From positions 1,864,531 through 1,928,530 of the forward strand of contig NZ_CP036343.1 of NCBI RefSeq assembly GCF_007746795.1: DNA of 64,000 bases, read 5' to 3'. Source of the stretch: Gimesia algae. Lineage in GTDB: Bacteria; Planctomycetota; Planctomycetia; Planctomycetales; Planctomycetaceae. The position numbers and the translations under genes were made by a program. The notes beneath the pieces were generated by a model. That model did not search any database. It was not told where the DNA came from and worked only from the letters and a program-made list of their open reading frames with translations. Numbering within the stretch: the stretch's first letter is position 1; the number at the start of each line of letters is the position of its first letter. Of this stretch, positions 31,055 through 42,127 are shown piece by piece.

Positions 31055-32464
31055 ATGCACACGATACCACACCAGACACGTCGGGAAGCACTCTTCAGCC
31101 TGGGTGCCTCACTGGGGAGCCTCGCTTTCACTTCACTACTGGGCGCAGAACAGACTGCGGCTGCCAGCGATGTGGGACCGTTGACTCAGAAAACGCCCCA
31201 GCGCCGCGCCCGGGCTAAAAACGTGATCATGCTCTTCATGGAAGGAGGACCCGGGCAGATGGATACATTCGATCCCAAGCCCGAACTGACCCGGCTGCAC
31301 AAACAGGAATCCAAACTGACCGGCGGCCTGGAAAAAGGCTTCAAGTTTTTCGTCGGCAGCCCATTTGGATTTCAAAAGCCCGCTGAGACGGGAATCGAAA
31401 TGTGTGATCAATGGAAATACCTGTCCGATCCATTCGTCGCCAATGAACTCTGTAATTTCCGTGGTTGTCAGGCCGAATCGCTGAACCATCCGGAAGCCCT
31501 GTTTCACATGAATACCGGCAGTCGACTGGGCGGCGATCCTGCTCTCGGCTCCTGGGCGACTTACGGACTGGGAACCGAGAACCAAAATCTGCCCGGTTAC
31601 GTCGTGATGACCGAACTCGCACTGCCTCAGGGTGGCCCCACCAACTGGAGTAACGGATTTCTGCCTCCCCATTTCCAGGGTACGCGTCTGCGTCCGGAAG
31701 GTTCTCCAATTCTCGACCTCGCCGCTCCGGGATATAAATCGCGACAACACCAGCTCCGCGCACTGGAGGAACTATCGCGTCTGAACGCAGACCATCTGCA
31801 ATCGCTCGGCGTGCAGGATCAGAAACTACAGGCCCGTATGGAGAGCTATGAACTTGCCTTTCGCATGCAAACTGAAGTCCCGGATGTCCTGAATCTTTCA
31901 CGCGAAACAGCCCGGACACAGGAAATGTACGGGTTAACTGAACCAGAAACCAGTGGCTTTGGGCGCCAATGCCTGATGGCGCGACGACTGGTCGAAAACG
32001 GGGTTCGCTTCGTGCAGATCTTCAGTGGCGGCTGGGACAGTCATGACTACCTGGAACGGGGCCACTCCGCGCGGATTAAAAGTGTCGACAAACCGATGGC
32101 TGCCTTGATCCGCGATCTGAAAAGCCGTGGCATGCTCGACGATACACTCGTCATCTGGACGGGAGAATTTGGTCGAACCCCGGACAATAATAAACGGGGC
32201 GGCGTCTATTCCCTGGGACGCGGACACAACAATCAGGCGATGACCATGCTGCTCGCTGGCGGAGGAGTGAAACCGGGAGTCGTCGGGGCCACCGATGAAC
32301 TCGGCGCCCGCGCAGTGGAATGCGTACACCCAATTCGTGATCTCCACGTCACGCTACTGCATCTCCTCGGCCTGGATGACAATAAGCTGACCTATTTCCA
32401 CGCAGGTCGCTTCAAACAGCTCAGCCAGTTTGGCGGCCAGATGATTCAGGAAATGATTGCCTGA
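31055..32464 (+). CDS. DUF1501 protein with Tat-like signal
   Basis: 469 aa. The N-terminus TRREALFSLGASLGSLAF has a twin arginine (residues 9-10) and a hydrophobic stretch, suggesting Tat export. The body follows the DUF1501 pattern (alkaline-phosphatase-like superfamily): IMLFMEGGPGQMDTFDPKP, GFGRQCLMARRLVENGVRF, GWDSHDY, LVIWTGEFGRTPDNN, GRGHNNQAMTMLLAGGGVK. It lies 10 bp after the DUF1549/1553 gene and is the last gene of the operon, ahead of a strong terminator. It is the intact counterpart of the relics at 21787 and 44250. Confidence 0.92.
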   Translation: MHTIPHQTRREALFSLGASLGSLAFTSLLGAEQTAAASDVGPLTQKTPQRRARAKNVIMLFMEGGPGQMDTFDPKPELTRLHKQESKLTGGLEKGFKFFVGSPFGFQKPAETGIEMCDQWKYLSDPFVANELCNFRGCQAESLNHPEALFHMNTGSRLGGDPALGSWATYGLGTENQNLPGYVVMTELALPQGGPTNWSNGFLPPHFQGTRLRPEGSPILDLAAPGYKSRQHQLRALEELSRLNADHLQSLGVQDQKLQARMESYELAFRMQTEVPDVLNLSRETARTQEMYGLTEPETSGFGRQCLMARRLVENGVRFVQIFSGGWDSHDYLERGHSARIKSVDKPMAALIRDLKSRGMLDDTLVIWTGEFGRTPDNNKRGGVYSLGRGHNNQAMTMLLAGGGVKPGVVGATDELGARAVECVHPIRDLHVTLLHLLGLDDNKLTYFHAGRFKQLSQFGGQMIQEMIA

Positions 32465-32589
32465 TGACTCAATCTTGATCTTTCTTCATGGCAGCTGTCT
32501 CAGCCCAAATGTCGAATTCAATGGAACTTACTGTGATATTTATCAGCCCGTAAAACTGCCTCAAGAGCGACACCCGCCGCCTCCACTTT

Positions 32590-32630
32590 CAGGCTGCTTA
32601 TCTGTCACGGTAAGCAGCCTGTTTTCATTT
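32590..32630 (+). terminator. Intrinsic terminator of the sigma-FecR-DUF1549-DUF1501 operon
   Basis: Perfect 11-bp stem CAGGCTGCTTA / TAAGCAGCCTG with a 10-base loop, followed by TTTTCATTT, about 125 bp after the DUF1501 stop. Confidence 0.85.
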
Positions 32631-33208
32631 CCGGTTCTCAGTGTTCACACTCTACCTCCCCTGCTCTTGCTCTGTTCCTGAAATGAACGCTTCTCTCATA
32701 GAGATCACCCACTGAAAAAATTCGACTTGACTCCCCCCTGCACCCAAACAGAATAAGCGTCTAAATGAGTCGCGCGCGTGACCAGTTTACAGTGCACCGA
32801 AACACACGCCACTTGTTCCCGATCTTCACCGCAAAACAGCCTGTTTTTTCCCGATTTGCACTGCCTGAAACCACACCTGTTCGTGATGTATGCCTGCGGG
32901 TCGCCGCACTTCGCAGTCTTTCGTCTCGGCATCGCCACTGCTCACCCCAGCATCGTGCCCGTATCAACATACATCGCCATATCGTTCTGAAATCCCCCTT
33001 GCTCCCCTCACGCCACTCCCTAAGATGATCCTCGAACATGACAAACCATCTGAATCCCAAATATTCCAACATCACAACCCTCGGCAATTAATCAGTAAAA
33101 CGAGTTCCATCTCAAGGTGTCCCAGTTTGATACAACAACCGATTCCCTGTTCGTGTCCTTGCGTGTTTTTCATGGTAGCAATATTCAACGATGCGCGACG
33201 CACCAGCC

Positions 33209-33409
33209 CCCAATGAGCGCTCGGGTGGCACTGTTGGCTCGCCCAACAGTCATGGTGTGACGATCACATCTCACGTTTCACGAAACATTATAAATGATGT
33301 GCCTCTATCCCCGCAGATGAAAATCATGAACCACTAAACACAGATCACGGGTAGCCCCGGATGCAATCCGGGGTGAACACAGCGAACAGGAAACCGTCAG
33401 GGCAAACGC
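33209..33409. repeat. Dispersed repeat, copy 2 (201 bp)
   Basis: Counterpart of 17227-17440, same orientation, lacking 13 bases. It ends with the hairpin CCCCGGAT-GCA-ATCCGGGG and the tail up to GGGCAAACGC. Confidence 0.85.
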
Positions 33410-33577
33410 TCAAGCCATCTTTCATGTCACCAACCTGCCCCGCCGGAATGGCAGTCCTCAACTGTCCGCTCGACGCGCGATGATCGAACCAGTATCACAC
33501 AGCATCGGAAACCAGTGACATACGTAATCGAGAATTTTCTACCACGAAAGACACGAAACCGCACGAATGCAAAAAAT

Positions 33578-33639
33578 GGGTAGCCCCGGATGCAATCCGG
33601 GGTGAGCGCAGCGAACAGGAAACTGTCAGAGCAATCGCA
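33578..33639. repeat. REP-like unit, isolated copy
   Basis: Contains GGGTAGCCCCGGATGCAATC with its palindromic partner, then GGTGAGCGCAGCGAACAGG. This is the same as the 3' third of the 200-bp repeat. Confidence 0.75.
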
Positions 33640-33902
33640 CAATAAAATCTAATCTTCCGACCACACTTGCGGTAGGGGCGGTCTTATGTGTCCGCCCGCC
33701 TGGCGAATATCAAACCCATTTCGCATCACATCGCAAACCGATCAAACTCTCGAACTGGAATTATCTACCGCGAAAAGCACGAAGTGACACGAAAGTAAAA
33801 TCAGCCGCACGGCGTTAGCCGCGGTTAACTGTGATTCAAAGAAAATCGCCAGTTACCACAGTTCGCTCACCCCAATATGCCCGAGCAACCAGCCCCCAGA
33901 AA

Positions 33903-33950
33903 GGGTAAGCCCGGATGCAATCCGGGCCGAGCGCAGCGAGCAGGAGGTCG
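33903..33950. repeat. REP-like unit, diverged copy
   Basis: GGGTAAGCCCGGATGCAATC with CGGGCCGAGCGCAGCGAGCA following; the stem is preserved with altered bases (CCCGGAT / ATCCGGG). Confidence 0.65.
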
Positions 33951-34022
33951 CAGTTACCCCGTTCAATCCAATACCAGGCAGCCCACTCACCCGGCTCAAT
34001 CCAAAACCGATCCGCGAAATAA

Positions 34023-34379
34023 TCAGTCCTCGTCGCGGTCTCCCTGGTACTTCTTGAAATTCTCCGCCTGTTCGAAGATTTCTTTGTAGACCTCGTCCCG
34101 GTCGATCGGCGGGTAGCCGTTACCAGCCAGTAGAATGATCTGATCCACCTTCAGCTCGGCTTTGATGTCGCTCCACTGGCTCCAGTCGGTGAACCGGGCC
34201 TTGTCGTCGACGATGATTTTTACCTTCTTCGCCAAATCGAGCAGCTTCTCTTCGGGGTATTCGAAATCATACTTCACCGTCAGGGATTTCAGGATGTCGT
34301 AAAACGCCTTCTCTTCGAAATCGATGCCCAGGTCGGGGGCGCCCCCCTTCATCAATTTGAAGCTGATCGAATGGATCAA
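34023..34379 (-). pseudogene. Remnant of an older type I hsdR (C-terminal DUF3387 part)
   Basis: 118 codons match the end of a different HsdR subfamily: FEEKAFYDILKSLTVKYDFE, LDLAKKVKIIVDDKARFTDW, then LKVDQIILLAGNGYPPIDRDEVYK in two steps and IFEQAENFKKYQ near the end. The nuclease and helicase parts are missing, and the complete hsdR just upstream (34430-37528) has its own, different C-terminus. I read this as the 3' stub of an earlier system. Its partner is the hsdM stub at 42128-42700 on the same strand, on the far side of the complete cassette. Confidence 0.82.
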
Positions 34380-34429
34380 TGGTATCTAAATTGCCCTGAG
34401 TTTTCAGCAGCGAGTTATATTTGAGATCC

Positions 34430-37400
34430 TCAGACCTTGTCACCAACTTCTTTATACTTTTCTACAAACACAGCGATCTTCTGAAAAACGCTTTGCTTCT
34501 TCGTCAGGTACTGAGGATTGAGCGGGCTCATTTTAGGGAGAACGGCGTTGAGCTCGGTACCATTTTCGCTGGCATACCTTCGTTTTAGCGAGGCACTGAT
34601 ATATCGCCTGGCCGCTTCTAAGTTCAGGTTTTCGTCAGCAATCAGTTCCCCAACCTCGCGCTGTTGCTCTGCCCGTGCAAAGCTGTAAAAGGCATCCATC
34701 ACGCTGGATTTATCGGGAAGTTCATCCAGATCCGCCTGGTTAATAAAATCAACTACCAGACTTTCCGTGGCGCGTATGTCAAAACTGGCACGAATCAAGC
34801 GACGCATTTCATCAACCAAATCCGCTTTGTTCTTAGTTTTCTTATTGTGCTCGAAAATCAGTTCCAGAATATAATCCAGATTGATCTCCTGTGACTTCAG
34901 CAGGTCGATCTCAAATACCACGTCAGTCCAATCAATCTTGGACTGCTCATTTTCACTGCCCGCCTTTTCACGCCGCAGCCAGTCCCGGATGTCGTTGTAA
35001 GTGGAGCGGTAATCCTGAATTTTACGATCGGCAGGTAGCGTAATACTCTGCAATGTGGCCAGATCATCATCGCTCAAGTGATGCTCAGCTTTGAATTCTT
35101 CGACTTGCTCTGGGCTATCCCAGTCGATGCTTTGCAACGCTTTCAGGCTGGCAAATTCGTCGTAATTTTGCAGGATATTTTCAACCCGCAAATACTGGCC
35201 AAACAGCTTCACGAATTCCTTCTTGTCTTTCTCTTTAACGATTTCTTCCGGGGCGGGAAACCGTTGTTCCAACTCCGCGACGACCTCCTTAAAACCACGC
35301 CGCGCTTCGCCGGTTACCAGATCGGTGAAGCCCTCCATGTATTCCTTGTAGCTTTTTTCAAGCACCACGTTCTTTGTGTTGCTGTCTCCAAACATAGTGA
35401 TCGCGTCGATGGTGGCCGTTTCCAAATCGCGAAAGGTAACAATATTGCCAAACGTTTTGGTGGCGTTATAAATCCGGTTCGTTCGCGAATAAGCTTGAAT
35501 CAAACCGTGATAACGGAGGTTTTTATCGACGAATAGAGTGTTCAGTGTCGGTGCGTCGAAACCGGTCAGGAACATGCCCACTACAATCAGCAAATCAATG
35601 TCCTGGGATTTCACCCGTTTGGCCAAATCACGGTAGTAATTCTGAAAGCCCTTGCTGTCCACACTGAAGCTGGTTTTGAAGTGGTTGTTGTAATCATTAA
35701 TCGCCGCATTCAGGAACTCCTTAAAGCTGCTGTTCATTGCCGATACTTCAAAGCTCTCATCCTCAATATCGCCTACCGCATCCTGCTCTTCGTTAGCAGC
35801 AAACGAAAAGATAGTGGCAATTTTCAGACGTCTATCGCTGCCTGCTTGCAGATCGTTCAACTTTTCGTAATACAGCTTCGCCGCGTCCACGCTGCTGACC
35901 GCAAACATCGCATTGAACCCAGTCCCGTTCGCCCCTAAACGGTGCGTTTTCTGTCGGAAGTGGGTCAGGATGTATTGTGAGATCTCTCGAATGCGTTCCG
36001 GGTGCAGGAGTGCCTCACGGTTCTCTGCCGCGGTTAGCTTCTTCTCGTCCTGTTCGGTTTCAATCGACTTGAACTGTGGACGGACATCGTTGTAGTCCAC
36101 TTTGAACTTGAGTACCTTTTCATCCCGAATTGCGTCGGTGATCACATATGTATGTAACTGTTGGCCAAACACGCTGGCAGTGGTATCAGCACCTGACGCG
36201 TTTTCCGGAAAAATTGGGGTGCCGGTAAAGCCGAACTGATAATACCGTTTGAATTTTTTCTGGAGATTCTTTTGGGCTTCACCAAATTGGCTGCGATGGC
36301 ATTCGTCAAAAATAAAGACGACTTGCTTCTGGTATATCGGCAGCTCAGATTCGCTCTTCATCAGGTTGTTGAGCTTTTGGATCGTGGTAACAACGATCTT
36401 GTTGTCGTCCTTGTCCAGGTTGCGTTTAAGGCCAGCGGTACTGTCTGAACCGTTGACACTGTCGGGTGAAAAACGCTGGTACTCCTTCATCGTCTGATAG
36501 TCCAGGTCTTTACGGTCGACGACGAAAAACACCTTGTCGATAAAATCCAACTCGGTTGCCAGGCGGGCTGCTTTGAAACTGGTCAAGGTCTTGCCCGAGC
36601 CAGTAGTGTGCCAGACATAACCGCCGCTTTCCGGTTTGCTCCAGGTTTTAGCAACATAGGAGCTTTTGATTTTCCACATGATCCGCTCGGTAGCGGCAAT
36701 CTGATAGGGCCGCATCACCAGCAGGGTGTTGCTGGCATCAAATACCGAGTAGTTAAGTAGCACTTCGAACAAGGTCTTCTTTTCAAAGAAAGTCGCGGTG
36801 AAATCCTTTAGATCCTTGAGCAGACTATTATCCGACTTTGCCCAGTTCATGGTGAAGTCAAAACTGTTCTTATCCCGCTGGGTGGTGTTAGCGAAGTAGC
36901 GGGTATCGGTTCCGTTCGAAATGACAAACAGTTGCAGATATTTAAATAGAGAGTTCTCGCTGTTAAAGCTTTCCTTACTATAGCGATGCACTTGATTAAA
37001 GGCCTCGCGAATCGCCACGCCTCGTCTTTTCAGCTCCACCTGTACCATCGGTAGTCCGTTTACCAGAATCGTGACATCGTAGCGGTTGGCATGGCTGCCG
37101 GTCTGCTCGAATTGCCCGATTACCTGCAGCTTGTTACGAGTCAGTTTTTTTTTGTCCAGCAGGTAAATGTTCTGGATGTGTCCATCATCAAAGACAAAAT
37201 CGAGGATATGGTCATCGTGGATCTTGCGGGTCTTATCGACGATGCTCTCGCTGGGTTTATCGAGATAAGTCTCGACAAACCGCAGCCATTCCCCATCAGC
37301 AAATTCCACGTTGTTCAACTTCTGTAAGTGCGTGCGTACATTAGCAAGCAATGCCTCTTGAGAATTCAAGTCGGTCCGGTACTCATAGCCTTGGTTCCCC

Positions 37401-37528
37401 AGATCCTGAATGAGTTCCCGTTCCAGATCAGCTTCGCTTTGGTAGCTTTCGGGAACAATCCTTTCCCGATCGTATTTCTCCAGTATGATGAAATTTTTCG
37501 ATTCGGCTATGGGGTTGTAATCAATCAT
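34430..37528 (-). CDS. hsdR: Type I restriction enzyme R subunit (type IC-like)
   Basis: 1,032 aa, close to the EcoR124I R subunit (about 1,038 from memory). Nuclease core: D near 150 (YDVTILVNG) and VELK near 163-166. Helicase: Walker [11 protein letters not shown] near 307-316, DECH box near 410, motif [12 protein letters not shown]. It translocates DNA and cuts away from the recognition site when that site is unmethylated. I use the ATG at 37528 ([13 protein letters not shown]) because homology starts there; it overlaps the stop of the ATPase gene by 8 bp. Last gene of hsdM-hsdS-ATPase-hsdR. Confidence 0.95.
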   Translation of the reverse strand: MIDYNPIAESKNFIILEKYDRERIVPESYQSEADLERELIQDLGNQGYEYRTDLNSQEALLANVRTHLQKLNNVEFADGEWLRFVETYLDKPSESIVDKTRKIHDDHILDFVFDDGHIQNIYLLDKKKLTRNKLQVIGQFEQTGSHANRYDVTILVNGLPMVQVELKRRGVAIREAFNQVHRYSKESFNSENSLFKYLQLFVISNGTDTRYFANTTQRDKNSFDFTMNWAKSDNSLLKDLKDFTATFFEKKTLFEVLLNYSVFDASNTLLVMRPYQIAATERIMWKIKSSYVAKTWSKPESGGYVWHTTGSGKTLTSFKAARLATELDFIDKVFFVVDRKDLDYQTMKEYQRFSPDSVNGSDSTAGLKRNLDKDDNKIVVTTIQKLNNLMKSESELPIYQKQVVFIFDECHRSQFGEAQKNLQKKFKRYYQFGFTGTPIFPENASGADTTASVFGQQLHTYVITDAIRDEKVLKFKVDYNDVRPQFKSIETEQDEKKLTAAENREALLHPERIREISQYILTHFRQKTHRLGANGTGFNAMFAVSSVDAAKLYYEKLNDLQAGSDRRLKIATIFSFAANEEQDAVGDIEDESFEVSAMNSSFKEFLNAAINDYNNHFKTSFSVDSKGFQNYYRDLAKRVKSQDIDLLIVVGMFLTGFDAPTLNTLFVDKNLRYHGLIQAYSRTNRIYNATKTFGNIVTFRDLETATIDAITMFGDSNTKNVVLEKSYKEYMEGFTDLVTGEARRGFKEVVAELEQRFPAPEEIVKEKDKKEFVKLFGQYLRVENILQNYDEFASLKALQSIDWDSPEQVEEFKAEHHLSDDDLATLQSITLPADRKIQDYRSTYNDIRDWLRREKAGSENEQSKIDWTDVVFEIDLLKSQEINLDYILELIFEHNKKTKNKADLVDEMRRLIRASFDIRATESLVVDFINQADLDELPDKSSVMDAFYSFARAEQQREVGELIADENLNLEAARRYISASLKRRYASENGTELNAVLPKMSPLNPQYLTKKQSVFQKIAVFVEKYKEVGDKV

Positions 37529-39134
37529 CTGATTCTTGCTCCTGCCAGAACCGGTGTGTACTAACAATATGGTCTATTAACTGCTTCAGCACTTTTTGAT
37601 CCTGTGGCTCAAGATCAGGTACTTCTTCTGCAGAATGTTTGGAATGACTTGAGAAATTCAAGATCCGCTTGGCATACGGATTGGGCCGACCATCTTCAGA
37701 GGACGGGAGTAGATGCTCCCACCGTTTATGTCCAAGAAATGTCGCCGTTTTTTCGAGGATATTCCTCAACAAACTGAAGTGATACTTTTCGACCTGTCCT
37801 GAATCAATCACTGCCTTGAGTTTTGCTAAAAGATGAAGATGGTATGAAAACGGAGAATCATTTGGTTGTGGAACAAGTAGATACCCACCTTCTTCTGATC
37901 GTTCCAGTCTTGATTTGCCAAACCACTTGCCTCGCCAGTAAGGTCGCCTCGACTTGTCATCACTTACAAGTTCATTGCAGAGTACGTTGTAGAAAACAGG
38001 ATTGTGGGTTGATATGATAAACTTGACGCTTGATTCGTTCAATCGGATAAGCTCGGCAAGGTCAACGGCCAATTCAATCACATGGTTGTCATCTAATGAG
38101 CTGACCGGATCGTCGATAAAAATGTACTCCAGCTTATCAAAAACATTTGTCTCTCGCTCGTCTGGTTCGGGTACGTTAAGAATGGATACGACTTGCTCCA
38201 GCAGAGTATAAAAGACACTCCAGATAAAATTGCTTTCTTCACCCTTTGACAGTTTCAGATTACCTGAATCAACATTGTCACCAGTCTCAATGCTGAAGGT
38301 TACCTCTACGATTGATTGGACGACAATCTTCTTGCCGTTTTGGTGTCGCTCTCTGGATTCGGAATGAAATCGCGGTGTGAGTTTGTCAGAAGTGTAACGC
38401 TGAAAGTTGGCGATGACGTTTTGATCTTGCCCCTGGTCAACGAGAATCCAATCCGTGAACGAGTTCGGCTGAATCTTCAATTTGGGCTCGGCATCGAGGG
38501 TCAAATCGTTGTCCCAATAGAACAAGTCTTCGGTAAACGCGTTGTAGTAGAGAATCTTATCCCGCGACAACACTGTTTCGTCAACGTCATTCTTAGGTGA
38601 AATGAGTTGTTTGAACTCCCGAGACAAGCGGGTTTTTCCTGTGCCATTGAAGGCGTAAATCAGCTGCACCTTTTGGTCGGCACCTTTTAGTTGATGGACA
38701 ATGCCTGTGAGGGTTTTTAAATACGCTTTATAAAAATTCAGGATATCACATTCTTTAATAGCCCAGTGGGTTCTATAAAATTCAAAATCAGACTCGTTAA
38801 TGTTCAATTCCTGCCAATTCTTTTGTAGAACCCCTTTAGTAAGAGGATAATTCTCTTCACTGAGTTTGAAATAAATTCGCAATCTATTTGGCTGAACCTC
38901 AATGTTCGTGATTTTTCCTATTCTGGTGTCAGCATTTTCATGCTCAACAGAGAAAAGTGTTGGTAGTGTTTTTAGCTTATTACGAGCATCTTGATCTAAT
39001 GTCTGGAATTGTTCTTTGAGATGATCTTCCGTGTATTCAAGAAATCTGTCTCTCGGGAAGTCCACATAACCACTATCGCCTGACCAAAATTTAGGGTCGC
39101 TATGCATAATGAGATTGTATAGTTTCTGGCTCAT
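37521..39134 (-). CDS. PrrC-like AAA ATPase, candidate anticodon nuclease guard of the type I system
   Basis: 537 aa ABC/RecF-type ATPase: Walker A FNGTGKT (about 161-168), signature LSKGEE (about 292), Walker [13 protein letters not shown] (about 336-347), H-loop STHNP (about 374). The C-terminal region contains R457-x3-E461 (RNILE) and H497 in NFSSHSKH. PrrC anticodon nuclease uses an Arg-x3-Glu and a His about 32 residues on. In the E. coli prr locus, prrC also lies between hsdS and hsdR of a type IC system. PrrC is held inactive by the restriction complex and cuts tRNA-Lys when a phage protein disables that complex. ATGA overlap with hsdS, 8-bp overlap with hsdR. The R/E/H pattern also occurs in other AAA_13 proteins, so nuclease activity is inferred. 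Confidence 0.68.
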   Translation of the reverse strand: MSQKLYNLIMHSDPKFWSGDSGYVDFPRDRFLEYTEDHLKEQFQTLDQDARNKLKTLPTLFSVEHENADTRIGKITNIEVQPNRLRIYFKLSEENYPLTKGVLQKNWQELNINESDFEFYRTHWAIKECDILNFYKAYLKTLTGIVHQLKGADQKVQLIYAFNGTGKTRLSREFKQLISPKNDVDETVLSRDKILYYNAFTEDLFYWDNDLTLDAEPKLKIQPNSFTDWILVDQGQDQNVIANFQRYTSDKLTPRFHSESRERHQNGKKIVVQSIVEVTFSIETGDNVDSGNLKLSKGEESNFIWSVFYTLLEQVVSILNVPEPDERETNVFDKLEYIFIDDPVSSLDDNHVIELAVDLAELIRLNESSVKFIISTHNPVFYNVLCNELVSDDKSRRPYWRGKWFGKSRLERSEEGGYLLVPQPNDSPFSYHLHLLAKLKAVIDSGQVEKYHFSLLRNILEKTATFLGHKRWEHLLPSSEDGRPNPYAKRILNFSSHSKHSAEEVPDLEPQDQKVLKQLIDHIVSTHRFWQEQESDD

Positions 39135-40342
39135 ACCTCTGCCACCTTCACCGGTTTCTGGAAACTCAGCAGTAGATCACGATAGTATTCGTATTGCTGT
39201 TGACGCAATTCAATTTCACTCGGCAAGTCTTCGCTGATCGAGTTGGTCAGGGCGTCGAATTTGTCAAGGATATTAACGATGCGATTTTGTTCTGCAATTG
39301 ATTTCTTAGGATTATTGGGATGCGGTATTGGTATTCGCACCTTAGACATCCCGTCCATTAGAAGTCTTTTAACTTTTCCTCTTGATACATGCTTTGCTTT
39401 CTCTGAAATGAACGTTTCTGTTTGCATGCAGTAAGATACAAATTTCGGGTTCAATGAGTGACGGAAAGCATAGCTATCATCGTGAATGGCAACGTTCTTA
39501 TTTCCTAGCCACGCGACTGCCTTGCCGACGTCTTCGACCGTTTCACCCACACCTGCAATAACTACGTCCTCTGGATGAGCATAGCTCAATGAATCAGCCA
39601 ATTCAGAGCGAACCTGGGACAGTGCTCTTTCGGCTGAAACACCGTAGTGTGTGTAGATCTCACCATAATGGATCACGTCAATTCCATCATGATCCACATA
39701 GTCGCGTTTGGTAAACCGTTTCCCACGTATGAATTCTCCTAGCTCCCCCAGCGGTTTCCATTCGACTTCGCCATCTTCAAAACTCAACAGATGATCGCGA
39801 TAGTAGTTGTATTGTTTCTTGCGGGCGGTCAACTCGGCGGTCAGTTCGGCGGTCAGTTCGGCGGTCAACTCGGTAAACGTGTCCAGAATGCGGACAATTT
39901 CGGCCTGGATCTCAAGCGATTTTGTTTGATTTGACGGGCACGGGACTGGGATTGGTGTCTCTCGCGCCGTTGACCAGTGCCGTTTATAACTCAATTCTTT
40001 TTTGTAGAAATTTTGAAAAGCGTAATAGACGTACTTGGCGTTAGCGGAAATTGGCCTGAGCACCTTCAATCCATCGGCACCTTGGATGAATGGAAAATCT
40101 ACGTACTTTATATGCTCAGAATGGTCGCCAAAGATTACATATTTACCAGTTTCAATTGGGGTTAAGTTTTCATCGGTGTAGCCAGCAATATATTCCACGC
40201 CCTGGTCAACGATTGGAAGTTTTCCTGTGTCGCGATAGGCATCTCGTTTAACCTTTGAAGGCGCTGTTATAGTTTTAATCAACTCCCCTAGCGGCTTCCA
40301 TTCCACTGGTGCCCCATTCAGTAGCTTGTCCATAAAACTCAT
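39131..40342 (-). CDS. hsdS: Type I specificity subunit with TAEL repeats (type IC-like)
   Basis: 403 aa, the size of EcoR124I HsdS (about 404 from memory). There are two target-recognition domains, each led by VEWKPLGEL (about residues 15 and 200) and followed by a conserved helix ending in [11 protein letters not shown] or [11 protein letters not shown]. Between them the central helix carries TAEL three times after FTEL. In the EcoR124 family the number of TAEL copies sets the spacing between the two half-sites. I start at the ATG at 40342 (MSFMDKLL), 5 bp after the hsdM stop; a TTG at 40351 is less likely. The two half-site sequences cannot be read from the protein by eye. Confidence 0.95.
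   Translation of the reverse strand: MSFMDKLLNGAPVEWKPLGELIKTITAPSKVKRDAYRDTGKLPIVDQGVEYIAGYTDENLTPIETGKYVIFGDHSEHIKYVDFPFIQGADGLKVLRPISANAKYVYYAFQNFYKKELSYKRHWSTARETPIPVPCPSNQTKSLEIQAEIVRILDTFTELTAELTAELTAELTARKKQYNYYRDHLLSFEDGEVEWKPLGELGEFIRGKRFTKRDYVDHDGIDVIHYGEIYTHYGVSAERALSQVRSELADSLSYAHPEDVVIAGVGETVEDVGKAVAWLGNKNVAIHDDSYAFRHSLNPKFVSYCMQTETFISEKAKHVSRGKVKRLLMDGMSKVRIPIPHPNNPKKSIAEQNRIVNILDKFDALTNSISEDLPSEIELRQQQYEYYRDLLLSFQKPVKVAEV
39827..39874 (-). repeat. 12-bp tandem repeat, 4 units, in hsdS
   Basis: Four units of GGTC(AACT/AGTT)CGGC: outer units have AACT, inner two have AGTT. On the coding strand they encode [15 protein letters not shown]. Gain or loss of one unit keeps the frame and lengthens or shortens the central helix by four residues. 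Confidence 0.92.
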
Positions 40343-40347
40343 GTTTC

Positions 40348-41910
40348 TCAAGCCTCGACCTCCACTCCATCAATCTCCGCGACAATTGAATCGATCTCCG
40401 CACGCAATTGATCGATCCTGGCCATGGTTGTTTTGAGCTCGGCGTTGAGTTGAACAATATCCACCTTCTCGCGTGTATCATTGGGTTCGACATAGCTGCT
40501 GACCGACAGGTTATAATCGTTTCCAGCAATGGTTTCGAAAGAGACCGATTGGGCAAAGTGATCGATGTTCTCCTTGCTATCGAAGGCCTGCATGATGGCT
40601 TCGATGTGCTCGTCGGTCAGGATGTTGGTGTTGGTGGCTTTTTTAAAATAGTCCTCTCCACTCGCATCAATGAACTGAATGTTCGAATCGGTTTTGTGTT
40701 TGGATAACACCAGAATATTGACCGCGATGGTGGTGCCATAAAACAGGTTCGGAGCCAGTGAGATCACCGTTTCCACGTAATCGTTATCCACCAGATACTT
40801 TCTGATTTTCTGCTCGGCTCCCCCGCGGTAAAAAATGCCGGGGAAGCAGACAATGGCCGCGCGACCTTTGCTGGACAGGTAACTGAGGGCGTGCAGCACA
40901 AAGGCGAAGTCGGCTTTGGATTTGGGAGCCAGTACACCGGCAGGAGCAAAGCGATCGTCGTTGATCAGGGTGGGGTCGTCGCTTCCCTTCCATTTCACTG
41001 AGTAGGGAGGATTAGAGACGATGGCGTCAAAGGGTTTCTCGTCGCCGAAATGCGGTTCGGTCAGGGTATTTCCCAGTTGGATGTTGAACTTGTCATAGTT
41101 GATATTGTGCAAGAACATGTTCATCCGGGCCAGGTTGTAGGTCGTGTGGTTGATCTCCTGGCCGAAAAAGCCCTCTTCAATGACATGGTCGTCAAAATGT
41201 TTTTTGGATTGCAGCAACAGCGAACCGGAACCACAGGCAGGATCGTAGATCTTATTAACGCTGTCCTGTTTATGCATGGCCAGCCTGGCAATCAGTTTAG
41301 ACACATGCTGCGGCGTAAAGAATTCACCCCCTGATTTGCCCGCGTTGGCCGCGTAGTTGGAGATCAGGAACTCGTAGGCATCGCCGAATAAATCGATCTG
41401 GTTACTCTGAAAGTCACCAAAATCCAGACCAGCCACTCCTTTCAGTACGTCCGCCAATCGGGAGTTTTTGTCCTTCACTGTGTTGCCCAGGCGGTTACTG
41501 GTAGTATCAAAATCGGCAAACAGGCCTTTGATATCCCCTTCAGACGGGTAGCCGTGGGCCGAAGCTTCAATGGCGGCAAAGATGGATGCTAAGTCTGTGT
41601 TCAAACTTTCGTTAGTGTTGGCAGCTTTGGCAATGTTCACGAAGAGCTGGCTGGGGTAGATGAAGTATCCCTTGGTTTTGATGGCATCGTCTTTGATCTC
41701 GGGGGTGATCACTGTATCGGGAAGTTCAGCATAATGAATGCTCTCATCGTCGGCTTCGATGTAAAGGGCAAAGTTCTCACTGATAAAGCGGTAAAACAGT
41801 GTGCCCAGGACATACTGTTTGAAGTCCCATCCATCCACGGCACCACGTACGTCATTGGCAATTTGCCAGATCTGGCGTTGCAGGGCGGCACGTTGTTGGG
41901 AAGCGTTCAT
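40348..41910 (-). CDS. hsdM: Type I DNA adenine methyltransferase subunit (type IC-like)
   Basis: 520 aa, identical in size to EcoR124I HsdM as I recall it. N-terminal HsdM domain ([27 protein letters not shown]), then the SAM site [12 protein letters not shown] near 226 and the catalytic NPPY near 300, giving N6-adenine methylation. The ATG is at 41908-41910, with AAGGA about 11 bases upstream. It is the first gene of the cassette; the hsdS ATG follows its TGA by 5 bp. Confidence 0.95.
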   Translation of the reverse strand: MNASQQRAALQRQIWQIANDVRGAVDGWDFKQYVLGTLFYRFISENFALYIEADDESIHYAELPDTVITPEIKDDAIKTKGYFIYPSQLFVNIAKAANTNESLNTDLASIFAAIEASAHGYPSEGDIKGLFADFDTTSNRLGNTVKDKNSRLADVLKGVAGLDFGDFQSNQIDLFGDAYEFLISNYAANAGKSGGEFFTPQHVSKLIARLAMHKQDSVNKIYDPACGSGSLLLQSKKHFDDHVIEEGFFGQEINHTTYNLARMNMFLHNINYDKFNIQLGNTLTEPHFGDEKPFDAIVSNPPYSVKWKGSDDPTLINDDRFAPAGVLAPKSKADFAFVLHALSYLSSKGRAAIVCFPGIFYRGGAEQKIRKYLVDNDYVETVISLAPNLFYGTTIAVNILVLSKHKTDSNIQFIDASGEDYFKKATNTNILTDEHIEAIMQAFDSKENIDHFAQSVSFETIAGNDYNLSVSSYVEPNDTREKVDIVQLNAELKTTMARIDQLRAEIDSIVAEIDGVEVEA

Positions 41911-41959
41911 ACGATTGTTGTTCCTTCTTAATTATCTGACCTGTCACATGGGACATGGC

Positions 41960-42113
41960 TTACGTTTTGGGCTTGGCTGCCTTCTTCAAAAAAACGTCGA
42001 GGTCGCTCCGTTTGAACAGTCGATAGCCGTACGCCGGATTCCGATGCATCGGAAAGTCTCTATGAACCGCCCAGCATTTCGGCTGTCTTCATGTAATCGC
42101 TCAATTTTGGCAT
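41960..42113 (-). pseudogene. Broken excisionase-like (MerR-type HTH) gene from the older type I locus
   Basis: The reverse strand starts MPKLSDYMKTAEMLGG and then loses frame. In the next frame it continues HRDFPMHRNPAYGYRLFKRS, then DLDVFLKKAAKPKT and a stop. Together these are the two ends of a small DNA-binding protein of the excisionase family (typically MPKLSDYLKT...AEYLG...IPxHRNPxNGYRLFxRxDL); the middle helix region is deleted. Such genes often sit between hsdM and hsdS in another subgroup of type I loci, which fits an origin in the older system. Confidence 0.75.
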
Positions 42114-42127
42114 TTCAGTTTCCTGGG

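Larger units (their letters stand above)
32631..34022. other. Repeat-rich non-coding region, about 1.4 kb
   Basis: No frame here resembles a protein family, and the short frames overlap each other on both strands. It contains a second copy of a 200-bp repeat, two isolated REP-like units, a GGGGCGGxC...GTCCGCCCGCC inverted segment near 33675-33710, and two copies of a TACCxCGAAA...CACGAA motif (33539 and 33766). Confidence 0.6.

Noticed and set aside
32457-33642. Cluster of short frames after the DUF1501 terminator
   Set aside because: They overlap one another on both strands, have no family features and lie in repeat DNA.
39827-39874. CRISPR or minisatellite reading of the 12-bp repeats
   Set aside because: In frame within hsdS, with no spacers, and matches the known TAEL repeat.
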